From Riptortus pedestris (Eukaryota; Arthropoda; Insecta; Hemiptera; Alydidae), in assembly GCA_019009955.1 (NCBI GenBank), contig CM032229.1, positions 83,007,001 through 83,071,000 of the forward strand: a stretch of DNA of 64,000 nucleotides, given 5' to 3'. The position numbers were made by a program, and so were the translations under genes. The notes beneath the pieces were generated by a model that saw only the letters and a program-made list of their open reading frames with translations, did not search any database and had not been told where the DNA came from. Below, one piece after another: positions 36,129-47,122 of the stretch (positions within the stretch are counted from its first letter, which is position 1; every line of letters begins with the position of its first letter).

Positions 36129-37264
36129 TCTATATATATATAAAATTGTAACCTCTGTCTGTACATTGATTTTTTTCGCGAAATTTCACAATAACTTTTC
36201 GTTTCACATGTCATAGACACCATATCTGCATTTTGTTTCTTTCGTGTATGTTTGTTTGTTTGTTTGTTTGTTTGTTTGTTTGTTTGTTTGTTTGTTTGTT
36301 TGTTTGTTTGTTTGTTACCTTTTCACGCATAAACGGCTGAACCGAATTTTATGAAACTTGGTATGTATATTACTACTAACCCAACTTAGACTTTAGGCTA
36401 TATTAATTTTCTCTGAGACGAACAGGAGTGGGGGTTATAAGGGAAGCATGAAATTAAAAATAGCGATATTTCGTTTTCTATTGGTTTTTTGGTACATATG
36501 CACATAACAAAAGTTGTTTATTTTGTTATTTAGAGTAACTTTTGTTATATACACTTTTGTCGTATACCGAAGTTTAAATGCGTTATACGCTAAAAATTAT
36601 AGCGGGAGTCAACAATATTATTTGCCAAAAAGGACTCAACCGAACTAAATAAAATTCGGTATGTGTATTAGCAGTGAGGCCTTCATTATAATAAGCCATA
36701 CCAACATTTCTATGGACGGGCAGGAGTGGGGGTTATAAGGGAAGCCTGAAATTAAAAATAGCGATATTTCGTTTCCTATTGGTTTTTCCGCAAATATAAA
36801 CATAACAAAAGTTGTTTATTTTATTATTTGGAGTAACTTTTGTTATATACACTTTTGTCGTATACCTAAGTATAAATGAGTTATACGTTAAAACGTTAGC
36901 GGGCACTAACGGCTGAACCGAACTTAACAAAACTCGGTATGTCAATTAGCATTAATTCTTTCATGATTATAAGGTATATTAAAATTTTTAGGTTCGAACG
37001 GGAGGTGGGTTAAAAGGGAGGCCTGAAATAAAAATTCACCATATTTACATGTATAAGAGACGGGAAATATAAAAATATCGAAGACTGTGAAGCCTTATCG
37101 AACAAATAATTCTATTATTAGCAAATCCACGGCAAAGATGGGTATCAATCCTAAAAACTGGGACGGGTAAACGTCAAAGTATTGTGCAATGTAAAGCCTG
37201 CTAAAAAATACCATCACCATTCAGCCTCAGATATATTCCCGGGCGAAGCCGGGTATCTGAGCTA

Positions 37265-37265
<1 letters not shown>
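36129..37265 (+). mobile_element. Hel-A Helitron-like element, complete copy
   Basis: The 5' end is TCTATATATATATAAAATTG preceded by A. The 3' end is TTCCCGGGCGAAGCCGGGTA, TCTGAGCTAG followed by T, with the CCCGGGCGAAGCCGGG hairpin just inside CTAG. A (GTTT)n of about 70 bp lies at 36247-36316, followed by AAACGGCTGAACCGAATTTT. Modules start near 36421, 36721 and 37000, about 300 bp apart. Each contains ATAACAAAAGTT and AACTTTTGTTAT as an inverted pair. There is no coding capacity, so movement would need a Rep/helicase from elsewhere. Near-identity to the 46018 copy implies recent activity. Confidence 0.87.
36247..36316 (+). repeat. (GTTT)n microsatellite inside Hel-A
   Basis: About 17 GTTT units lie between the 5' end block and the AAACGGCTGAACC motif. 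Its length differs in the 44408, 46018 and 52661 copies. Confidence 0.95.
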
Positions 37266-37315
<50 letters not shown>

Positions 37316-38343
37316 GTATACACACACACATGACACTCTTAGCTTTTTCTGTAGTTCAACATAAATTTGGAAGAGATAAATTTCGTTGACACTTCAGGTC
37401 TTTCTAAGGTCAAACCTGAAATTCTGTTTGTCTGCCGGCCTCTGAGACTCAATGAATCAAAAATCTTCTCAAAGGATTTCAATTATATTTTTCGCTCAAG
37501 AATACCAATGTACAATATAGAATAAATAGAATTCTAATTTCCAAGCAGGACTAAGGGTTTACTTCGAAATCAAAACTAACATTCGTCGATATAATCATTA
37601 ATATTGATTTTAAGAGCAATTTGTGTGTTAGAATATATTGAAGGTATTAAAACGTTTTAAAAATTTAAAATTCCAAAGTTTTGACTTATAGCTACTGCTC
37701 GTCATATACAGTTTATTTGTGTCTCCAAAGTTTGGAACCAGAGAATTCAAATTATTTGTAAGAGATATTACCTTCATTCGCCAGTTTTAAACTTAACTAC
37801 CACGGAGGATAGATAGAAGACAAACATATATCGATAGATGTTTTATAAATAAAATCTAACTCACAAATTGTATTACAACAAAATATCTGAATGGAATTAT
37901 ATCCTATTTTCCTACTGATGTTAAGAAGATCCAATAGCTCCATTCTGATAGGAAACGATATTTATTTGTACCTATGAACGATCATAAATTCATCAACATT
38001 AATAGTCATTCCACACATAAAGCAATCCAATGATTGAAATGAGATGAAAATGAAGTGATTATTTTGAGCTTGGGTTAATTCAATCTTCATATTTCAACGG
38101 GAAACCATTACGATTTTAACCAGCCAGTGAAGAGCCACATCAACCGTCAGCATAATTTCTACAAAGTTCGTCCAACCGCCACATTTGCCACAAATCAGTG
38201 ACACCTTATGTAAATGTTACAGGACTTGTAATGAAAGCGAAAGCATTATTCCCTTCTTGTTGTCTCATGTGATCAAAATGAAGGGATTATTTAGTTCACA
38301 AATCATACCCCAAACTTTATATAACCACAGGAAACCATTTCTA
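37266..38343. other. (TA)n followed by unassigned sequence
   Basis: A (TA)n directly abuts the Hel-A 3' end (37266-37316), with a short CACACACA. The plus-strand 60-codon frame 38185-38367 (ISDTLCKCYRTCNESES region) is Cys/Ser-rich and weakly coding-like but unrecognised. Confidence 0.4.
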
Positions 38344-38452
38344 TTCCACCCCATCAACACATCTTAACACTTCCCGAGTGCAGAACCCCTTGTCGTAGTC
38401 ATGTGGAAACCTGGAAGCCTGTGCTCAAGTTATTATCACCCCTATGGTTAGT
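38344..38452. repeat. Direct repeat, left copy
   Basis: TCCACCCCATCAACAC through ATCACCCCTATGGTTAGTT recurs at 39162-39269 with scattered differences. An Rc1 copy lies between the two. Confidence 0.8.
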
Positions 38453-38468
38453 TAATAAATAAGAAAAT

Positions 38469-39032
38469 AAATTTAATATAAATATTGTTATATACATTTA
38501 TTCCCTACCTTGAATATTAACCGAGATATTTGCATTTTTCAGTTTTCAGCCTCCAGCAAACCCCCACTTCTACTCATTTTACATAAAGAACACTCTGTTA
38601 CGTAATAAACCACATTATTCGAAGCTTAAATACCATATATTGTTTTCAAGAGGCCTTTATTATACGACATAAACGCAAATATGTTCTGGTGACCCCCCCC
38701 CCCCCGTCTTAAGCTCTTGGACTACTAAAATTTGATCGAATGAGATAAAGATTATTCTGATCCATTATAAATTACAGTACTAGATATAGTAAATAGTTTT
38801 CAATAAAATTAATATGTTATATTCAGATATACTTCACTAATTGTTATTATTTACGGTGAGTTGGCACACCTATTTGTTTAAGCTTCAGACGCTTCCCGTC
38901 GGGAGGTTTCTTATTACGTTTGTATTTATTCACTTGATATTGACGGTGCTATTGTGTTACCATTAACTAGATTAATCTATTGTTAAACTTCCCGAGGGTA
39001 ATTATGATTACGCAGCCCTTGCGTGACGGACT
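38469..39032 (-). mobile_element. Rc1 element between direct repeats
   Basis: On the minus strand it starts GTCCGTCACGCAAGGGCTGC. The usual AAGCAGATTTCCC is altered to a divergent block, and the long-subfamily body has a G(12) tract (38694-38705 on plus as C). It ends in the core near TTCAAGGTAGGGAATAAATG. The 3' half with (TA)n and hairpin is missing. Confidence 0.82.
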
Positions 39033-39161
39033 TTTTTTTCTTTTTTTTTTTTTTTTTTTGAGGAATATATGAAGAAGATTCCTGGTGAAAACTCGTAGAC
39101 CGAAAATTTTTTGATTTTCAGTGAAACGTCCAGATGTTCGACTTGATGTCGTGATTTCCAC

Positions 39162-39520
39162 TTCACCCCATCAACATATCATAACACTCCCCGAGTGCAG
39201 AACTAGTCGTAGTCATGTCAATACCTGGGAAGGCTGTCCTCAAGTCATTATCACCCCTATGGTTAGTTGTCCACCAGTGGCACTTCTCACTTTGTGGACA
39301 CGTTTGAGTAGTCGTTGCCTGATCCTTCAATTCCTTATTTTGAACGTTATTTGGATGAACCAATTCATTTTTCAACAACCACTGCCTATACTCTCAACCA
39401 GGTCGTCGCAGTTGCCACAGGATATTAACATGAAACCTTCACACATTATGAGACTAATGAAGAATGGAAATACATTAACCCTCGTCATAAATACATTAAT
39501 CCTTAGTAAATTTCCATTGT
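39162..39520 (+). pseudogene. Decayed coding-like fragment, product unknown
   Basis: One plus frame reads with coding-like composition over about 110 codons but is broken by several stops. Examples are TSGTSHFVDTF, then PYFERYLDEPIHFSTTT and AYTLNQVVAVATGY, then HETFTHYETNEEWKYINPR after a TAA near 39424. A different frame is open without stops (39121-39564, 147 codons) but its sequence looks less protein-like. The first 108 bp are the right copy of the direct repeat at 38344. I cannot name the family. It could be an old gene exon or a retroelement piece. Confidence 0.35.
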
Positions 39521-40868
39521 ACGACTGTAATCATAAAAAACTTTTGAATTCAATTTTATACTAAAACGAAAATTTACTGAGCTGTAAATTTATCTAATCG
39601 TACTTATTTTGAAGCCTAACGTTGGAATGTCTCTGTATTACATTATATTCGTCATTTTGGTACATTCAACAATGATTTGTTTTCCTTATAAAGCAAAGTT
39701 TAGTAGGAAAAATAATATTATCACTAATTTCATGAGTTCTATATTTTGAATCATCTTACCTATCATTCAAATAAGGATACACTATAGTAATAAATGTTCC
39801 AAGAAGGAAATAGTTCAAGGATTGAAAATGAACTATAGTACTTCCTTTGCCCACTACTCATAAGGACAGTATAGGCTAAAATAGGCGGCATCATAAATGA
39901 AAGATTACTAGTGTCGTTAGACATGGAAGAACATACCTCCCAAGAGTTCATAGCCAGTATTTTACCGTTACCGTTATTCTGAACTATTAGGCTCGCAACC
40001 AGAAAGGGGTAATTATATCAGTTCCAAATAGTCTACTAAGAGAATGTAATAGCCTAATGAAGGAAGTTTTACTATCACTATATTGCCAACAAATCGTTTC
40101 TTGGACCATATCATGTAATCACACCAATGTAATATGTAATCGTAAAGAGCAACAGCCCACAAAATATATTCCATATTTTCGCACATGGATATAAAAAATA
40201 ATTTTAAATTGTTGATATTTAAAGTAACTTTTGTTGTATACATTTTTGTAGAATAACAAAATATACGTATAATGGTATAGTCGATAATTTACAGAATATC
40301 ACAATGCTCATTGTTTATTTTCCAGAAAAATACTATAGCTCAAATGGTTAAATGCCGATCTATAAAAAACAAACCAAAGTACTTATTAAAATTTACTTGA
40401 TAATGGCATATTGCGACAAGTGAAGTTATGTTTTTAAACATTGATATGACAGTGGAAAGCGTGAATAGTATTTGTTTAACTGAATCGTTTTCATTAATAT
40501 AGATTTATTGACGATTTTCATTTTCTCCATAAATGTGAATTTTCGAAACAGCCCCGAGAGCTTATTTTTTAGAAATATATTATTTAAACGAAGAAACGCA
40601 CAATTTTCACATTAGGGAAAGGAAATTTTGGGGAAGAACTCATGAATTTCTATTTTTTACTTATTTCCAACGGTATGTTAACATTTTTAATTACTCATTT
40701 CTGCTGTTAAGGAATGTATGTATGATTTAATAAAGTTCCATTATAGATTATTAGTTTAGAAGTTACTTCTAGTTTCTCTGAATCATCGATTCAATAATTT
40801 GCAAACACTATGATAACCTGTGTGCTTACATTTACTTCAGTAAGTATATGATTTGGAGAAAAAAGGTG
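39521..40868. other. Unassigned AT-rich sequence with a Hel-A module scrap
   Basis: AGTAACTTTTGTTGTATACA near 40220 and its surroundings match part of one Hel-A module on the plus strand (about 40205-40285). Nothing else is recognised. Confidence 0.4.
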
Positions 40869-41127
40869 TTTTAATAGATTCCCCTCAAGGAAAATCAGCT
40901 ATTGAGGTTGTACTTATTCAAAAAATATCTTCATATGTCCATCGATCCTACCCAGGACATGACGAAAATGAGGTGAGTTCAAAATTAGATATTTAATATT
41001 TGTCTGATAATAGCGTTCGCAATGATCGTTACCAAAGTCGATATTAACAAAGTTTTTTTTTGTAAAACTAAAGATCAAGTTCGTCAATGGCTAAATTCCA
41101 ACGAGTCGGGGGGGGGGGATTTCTAAA
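40869..41127 (-). mobile_element. Rc1 element, 3' portion
   Basis: Plus-strand AATCAGCTATTGAGGTTGTA, CATCGATCCTACCCAGGACA and GACGAAAATGAGGTGAGTTC are the reverse complement of the Rc1 3' third. The terminal hairpin is half lost (ATTCCCCTCAAGGAAAATC). A G(10) tract marks its inner limit. Confidence 0.8.
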
Positions 41128-41573
41128 AATGGTACATAATGATGATCAATATTATCGTTGACCAAGATTTATATGCCTTATCACGGCTTAAATATTGAGA
41201 AGGGATTGAATAAAAACCGGTTCATATTTAATCAATAATAGTCCATAAATTATCAATAGATCGGAGAAATATAAAGACAAAACATGAAGTGAATGCTAAG
41301 GCGAGAAATTTAAACAGGCGGGATTTAAAGAAAGGGCTAATTCATAAAATTATATAGGACAAAGTGGCCTTGTAGAACATCTTGAGACGTACATTCTATC
41401 AAGAAATATATTATTAATCACATTATAACCTGTTCAATTTCAATCAGCCACCTAAACAGACAAAATCCTTCCAAATCGTCCGTTTCGAAAAATATTGTTA
41501 AAATAAATTAAAATGGGTTTTTTTTTGTTAATTGAGAAATTATTGGTTGTTAATGTTAACTAATTTATAAAGA
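41128..41573. other. Unassigned AT-rich sequence
   Basis: No gene or repeat terminus was recognised. Confidence 0.35.
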
Positions 41574-41834
41574 TCACTGGTGAAATAGCACAGCAAAGAA
41601 AGACCAGGCGTCAAACTTACAAAAGATCGGCTTAGGTAAATAGTTGTTTATTCCCAGAGGACAGGAAGTAAAAGAGTTCCTTACCGAGCGTGACAGAAAC
41701 GTGGACTGGTTAGTGAACATGGAAAGGCATTCGATTGTTTTCGGTCGAGTGTCGTCTGGAAACAGTTTAGGCACCACAATGGAGCTGAATAAGATAGTCC
41801 CGGCAAGACCGTCCTCCGATTCATGAATACCCAA
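41574..41834 (-). other. Overlapping open frames on both strands, candidate exon remnant
   Basis: The minus strand is open for 86 codons from an ATG at 41834 (DGLAGTILFSSIVVPKLFPD; ending FFAVLFHQ). The plus strand is open for 60 codons at 41644-41826 (EVKEFLTERDRNVDWLVN). Both have protein-like composition in an otherwise AT-rich setting, so at most one is real. I recognise neither. The neighbouring minus-strand remnant at 41821-41993 favours the minus strand. Confidence 0.25.
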
Positions 41835-41993
41835 TGTAGGCAGCCGGAATCCATATGTATAGCGTCAATATGATTTGAATTTCCATGTTTACCATACCAT
41901 TTACCCGCTCTACTAGTTCTGCCCCAATAAGGTCAATATACACATTGTCATTGACGTCGTGCAGCTCTACGCAGAATGGATTTAGCAAGATTT
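41821..41993 (-). pseudogene. Short minus-strand coding-like fragment
   Basis: An open frame of about 55 codons ends at a TGA (41821-41823) and reads NVYIDLIGAELVERVNGMVN and then IQIILTLYIWIPAAYIGYS. The YIDLIG then WIP order loosely recalls the integrase core start of LTR retrotransposons, but no catalytic triad is visible and I do not assign it. It may belong to the same broken element as 42336-42940. Confidence 0.3.
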
Positions 41994-42335
41994 AAACCGG
42001 AAACACATGCCTAGTAATGAGAAACTACTCTTCAAATATATATAAATATAAACATCTGTCCGCTCCATGTAATTAGGCATAACGAGAAACATGAATGGGG
42101 GATTTTTTTTCTCTTAATTTATTTAAACCAAAGAAGGGGAATGGAAGAACATTTTTTTCATGAACTGGGGAAACATGATATTTCGATTCGCTTAAACTAA
42201 ACAAAAATAATTCTTCTGTTTTATATAAAATACATTAGGTAATGAATGCCAAGTGTATGCAATCGGGCTGTTATGAGCAATATTTCATCATTCACGTATA
42301 AGAATTCATATATATCACAATATCATAAAATCAAA

Positions 42336-42940
42336 TTACAAAAATGTTATTCTATTATTTACAAACCGATTTTTTTGTAAGATGTGTGGCACAAACCACC
42401 CGGTGGATTTTCGAGATTGAGGTCCGATTTCTTCCTCATGGTCACTTTTTGGTTTGAACAATTGTAGAATTTCAGCCACCTCCCACTCTTTCTTCTCAAT
42501 TTACTTCCGAAAAATTTTATTCCGAAACTCCCTCACCCCCCCCCGGGACATATTAAATTCGCTAAACTCCTGTTCCTCCTGTTCTTTTGGCACCTCAAAC
42601 TTGAATAACCGCTGTCTGTCGTCCTGACACGAGACGATCAAACTCGACTCAGAATACTTTTTTTTGCATGCGGTGAAACGCCTGTTCTATTGCGTCATTT
42701 TTTTCTTTCCGAAGCGTCGATTTTCAACTCGAGCGAATGGTCTACGTACCCACCGAGGTGATTTCCCGTACCCACCGCACTCTACGGACCTTCTAAAATC
42801 GACTCACCAAAAACTCCCCACTTTCCGCCTATCTGCCCATTCTCCCAATAGGCATAGGCCGCGGCGATTTCGGCCCCTTCTCCGACAATCAGTCCGCTAT
42901 CTCCGGTCAAAGGGCAAAGGGCGAGGGTAATGTAAATGTA
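42336..42940 (-). pseudogene. Frame-broken coding remnant of about 200 codons, product unknown
   Basis: Read on the minus strand, successive frames give protein-like sequence: GLIVGEGAEIAAAYAYWENG, NHLGGYVDHSLELKIDASER, DAIEQAFHRM, then DRQRLFKFEVPKEQEEQEF, VREFRNKIFRK, EWEVAEILQLFKPKSDHEEE and STGWFVPHILQKNR to a TAA at 42336-42338. The breaks fall mostly in homopolymers: A runs near 42666 and 42707 and a C(9)/G(9) tract near 42541. There are also in-frame stops, at least one after ILEGP and one after IFRK. The 42600-42930 part is GC-richer than its surroundings. I do not recognise the family. Either an old captured gene or retroelement has decayed, or some breaks are sequencing errors. Confidence 0.5.
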
Positions 42941-43500
42941 ATAAAATGTTAATAAGTTCACCTAATTTATGTCTTTGGAGTTTAAGTATGTTATCTAAAT
43001 AAGGCTGGTTACGGTTTTACATGTTTTTCACTGTTATTTATTACGAAAATTTTCTTTAATATGATATAATGCTGAAATTGTTTGATGTAGTTTTGTATAT
43101 TTATTTAATTGCACGGTGTAATAAATAAATAATTGTGTAAATGTTTACATTATTGGTTAAGAAGCGTTCGTTTGGGACCCATGTTGTGCCATGCATATTC
43201 TACCAGAATTAATACGACTTCTTTTGCTTCTCTCTTTTATCAATATTTTTATTTGCAAGAACTTGTATTCTTTCTTTTTATGTACATTATATTTTATTTT
43301 ACTTTACTATACTTATTGAAATTGTGGCCATTTTAACATCATCTTAAAAGACGGGTCCCTACATCCCTACATTTTAAGATGTGTACTGTAATATATATCA
43401 TTTATGGTACATTACATGATAACGATTTCATACTTGGTTAATTATGTTATGCAATTGTATGTCAATATCTTCTCTTTTTATAAAGGATTTCGTGAATAAT
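42941..43500. other. Unassigned AT-rich sequence
   Basis: No motif or frame of note. Confidence 0.35.
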
Positions 43501-43859
43501 TCATTCTTTGACAAATAGATAGTTGTAGTATTCTTTTTTTTTTACTTTTCTTTCTGAGTGATATAAAATACGAAATAAATTCTTTCCTAACCGAATGAGG
43601 AGTGTTTTTAATTTTTGCCGATAAAATTCAATGATATAACGAGAAGAATAACGATCAGGATCAATAAAAAGGCTTTGTCCGGCAGATTCATTATTCTTAT
43701 TTTCAGGAGATATAAGAATAAGGACGCTGCAAGATACATGTATAATTAAAAATCTGTAATCGCGAGGGCGAAACCCAAGCAGTCCCACGGTGATCCCAAA
43801 GGGATCGCTTCACAATTTGGCAGATAAGGGCGCATAGCCCCCTTGCTGATGTGAGCTAG
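43501..43859 (+). mobile_element. Possible Helitron-like 3' end
   Basis: The stretch ends GTGAGCTAGT (CTAG 43856-43859) about 15 bp after GGGCGCATAGCCC, which can form a short stem. GATCCCAAAGGGATC near 43791 makes a second stem. The terminus pattern fits a Helitron, but there is no second copy in the window and no 5' end was identified. Confidence 0.3.
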
Positions 43860-43861
43860 TT

Positions 43862-43960
43862 TATTTATATATGTCCACTTTATGCAACTATAGCAAGGGA
43901 CGAGCTATCTTCTGGATACCACCACTCCAATCAGGATGGGACTAAGGATTTTTAATGTTA
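43862..43960 (-). repeat. S1 SINE tail fragment, diverged
   Basis: TATGTCCACTTTATGCAACT and GGATGGGACTAAGGATTTTT match the minus-strand S1 3' body. The tRNA part is absent. Confidence 0.55.
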
Positions 43961-44040
43961 TTTATTATGGTCAACTTTATGCTGCTATGGCAAGTTGAGA
44001 TGAGGTGTTTGGTGATTAAATAACGTAGGGTAAAATTGTA

Positions 44041-44370
44041 TGAGCGGGAGTGGAGGGGGGGGGGTATACTAAGGACTGAAAATACGTAAATAACTCCGTT
44101 AATATCAAGCTATAGAAATATGTACAGAGCACTTGCTGTATGACAATATTCTAATAACAATATTAGTTATTGCTAATTTAGCTGTCGTTTCAATGTCGCA
44201 GGTGCTAAGGAGATAGCATAAAAATTCCATTTTTTATAGTTAGGAATAGTATTACAGTAAGGAATATATTATTTCTATTTTCAGCCGTCTGTCCCCCACC
44301 CCCACACTGTTCTTACCTGATTCCGGCTATTAAATTTATCTTTAGGTTAACATATAACGGGTAATTATAA
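44041..44370 (+). mobile_element. Rc1-like fragment, strongly diverged
   Basis: GAGCGGGAGTGGAGGGG, GGACTGAAAATACGTAAATA and later TGATTCCGGCTATTAAATTT keep the Rc1 core order but with many substitutions. No ends were found. Confidence 0.4.
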
Positions 44371-44407
44371 AATGGAAACGACATATGTGTATGGATATAT
44401 ATCTATA

Positions 44408-46017
44408 CTAGCCGAGATACCCGGCTTCGCTCGGGAATTCATTGGTGGCTGAATGTTGGTGGTATATTTTTGCCAAGGCTTTACTTTGCACAATATTATG
44501 ACATTTACCCGTCCCAGTGTTTAGGGTTAACTCTCGTCGTTTATGTGGATTTGTTAATAATAAAATTATTTTTTTATGCAAGACTTCACTGTTCTGCATA
44601 TTGTCATATTTCCCGTTTCCTGTGCATTATGCATAGATTTGAATTATTAATGAGAAAATATTGACATACATTTGAATAAATTTTTTATTTGAGGTACCTG
44701 GTAGTTCATATTGAAAAGAAGTGTTGAGAAAATTTCTCTAAATAACAAATTAAACAACTTTTGTTATTTGCATATTTGCCGAAACCCCAATAGGAAATCA
44801 CTATTTTAATTTCAGGCCTCCCTTACAACTCCCACTCCTGCCCGTCCCTAGAAATAGTATGGCTTATTATAAGGAAGGCGTTAGTGCTAATTCAAATACC
44901 GAGTTTGGTTTAGTTCGGTTGAGTCTTTTGTGCCAAATAAAATTGTGGACTCCCGCTATAGGTTTTAGCGTATAACTCATTTATACTTCCGTATACGGCA
45001 AAAGTGCTTGTAACAAAAGTTACTCTAAATAACAAAACGAATAACTTTTGTTATGTGCATATTTGTTGAAAAAGCAATAGGAAACGAAATATCACTATTT
45101 TTAATTTCAGGCCTTCCATATAACCCCCACTCCTGCCCGTCCCTAGAAATGTTAGTATGGCTTATTATAAGGAAGGCGTTAGTACTAATTCAAATACCGA
45201 GTTTGGTTTAGTTCGGTTGAGTCTTTTGTGCCAAATAAAATTGTGGACTCCCTCTATAGTTTTTAGAGTATAACTCATTTATACTTCCGTATACGGCAAA
45301 AGTTAATATAACAAAAGTTACTCTAAATTACACAATAAACAACTTTTATTATGTCCATATATGCCGAAAAACCAATAAGAAACGAAATATCGCTATTTTT
45401 AATTTCTGGCTTCCCTTATAACCCCCACTCCTGCCTGTCCCTAGAAATTTTGGCATGGCTTGTTATAATGAAAGCGTTAGTGCTAATACACATACCGAGT
45501 TTTATTTAGTTTGGTTGATTCTTTTGTGCCATATAAAATAGTTCACTTCCTCTATAGGTTTTAGCGTATATCTCGTTTATAACTCGGTATACGACGAAAG
45601 TGTATATAACAAAAGTTACTTTAAATAACAAAATAAACAACTTTTGTTATGTGCATATTTGCCGAAAAACCAATAGGAATCGAAATATCGCTATTTTTTA
45701 TTTCTGGCTTCCCTTATAACCCCCACTCCTGTTCGTCTCAGAGAATATTAATATAGCCTAAAGTCTAAGTTGGGTTAGTAGTAATATACATACCAAGTTT
45801 CATAAAATTCGGTTCAGCCGTTTATGCGTGAAAAGGTAACAAACAAACAAACAAACAAATAAACAAACAAACAAATAAACAAACAAACAAACAAACAGAC
45901 ACCAAAGAAACAAAATGCAGTTATGGTGTCTATGACATGTGAAACGAAAAGTTATCGTGAAATTTCGTGAAAAAAATCAATGTACAGACAGAGGTTACAA
46001 TTTTATATATATATAGA
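44408..46017 (-). mobile_element. Hel-A Helitron-like element, four-module copy, head to head with 46018
   Basis: On the minus strand the 3' end is GAGCGAAGCCGGGTATCTCG then GCTAG at 44408, flanked by A on the plus strand. The 5' end is TCTATATATATATAAAATTG at 46017. Four modules (plus-strand ACTCCTGCCCGTCCCTAG near 44838, 45135 and the CTGTCCC/TTCGTC variants near 45430 and 45727) are spaced 295-299 bp apart, one more than in the other copies. The (AAAC)n of about 57 bp (45840-45897) is the complement of the GTTT tract. It is non-coding. Confidence 0.87.
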
Positions 46018-47122
46018 TATATATAAAATTGTAACCTCTGTCTGTACATTGATTTTTTTCGCGAAATTTCACGATAACTTTTCGTTTCACATGTCATAGA
46101 CACCATATCTGCATTTTGTTTCTTTCGTGTATGTTTGTTTGTTTGTTTGTTTGTTTGTTTGTTTGTTTGTTTGTTTGTTTGTTTGTTTGTTACCTTTTCA
46201 CGCATAAACGGCTGAACCGAATTTTATGAAACTTGGTATGAATATTACTACTAACCCAACTTAGACTTTAGGCTATATTAATTTTCTCTGAGACGAACAG
46301 GAGTGGGGGTTATAAGGGAAGCCTGAAATTAAAAATAGCGATATTTCGTTTTCTATTGGTTTTTCGGCAAATATGCACATAACAAAAGTTGTTTATTTTG
46401 TTATTTAGAGTAACTTTTGTTATATACACTTTTGTCGTATACCGAAGTTTAAATGCGTTATACGCTAAAAATTATAGCGTGAGTCAACAATATTATTTGC
46501 CAAAAAAGACTCAACCGAACTAAATAAAACTCGGTATGTGTATAAGCAGTGAGGCCTTCATTATAATAAGCCATACCAACATTTCTATTGACGGGCAGGA
46601 GTGGGGGTTATAAGGGAAGCCTGAAATTAAAAATAGCGATATTTCGTTTCCTTTTGGTTTATCCGCAAATATAAACGTAACAAAAGTTGTTTATTTTGTT
46701 ATTTGGAGTAACTTTTGTTATATACACTTTTACGTATACCTAAGTGTAAAACTTTAGCGGGCACTAACGGCTGAACCGAACTTAACAAAACTCGGTATGT
46801 CAATTAGCATTAATTCTTCCATGATTATAAGTTATATTAAAATTTTTAGGTTCGAACGGGAGGGGGGTTATAAGGGTGGCCTGAAATAAAAATTCACCAT
46901 ATTTACATGTATAAGAGACGGGAAATATAAAAATATCAAAGACTGTGAAGAATTTTCGAACAAATAATTCTATTATTACCAAACCACGGGCAACGACGGG
47001 TATCAATCCTAAACACTGGGACGGGTAAATGTCAAAATATTGTGCAATGTAAAGCCTGCTAAAAAATACCATCACCATTCAGCCGCAAATGAATTCCCGG
47101 GCGAAGCCGGGTATCTGAGCTA

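Noticed and set aside
36241..36316. A CRISPR-like or minisatellite array in the GTTT repeat
   Set aside because: It is a pure 4-bp microsatellite with no spacers, inside a eukaryotic Helitron-like element.
39121..39564. 147-codon open frame as an intact gene
   Set aside because: The protein-like wording lies in a different frame that contains stops. The frame begins in the flank of an Rc1 insertion and spans a duplicated segment.
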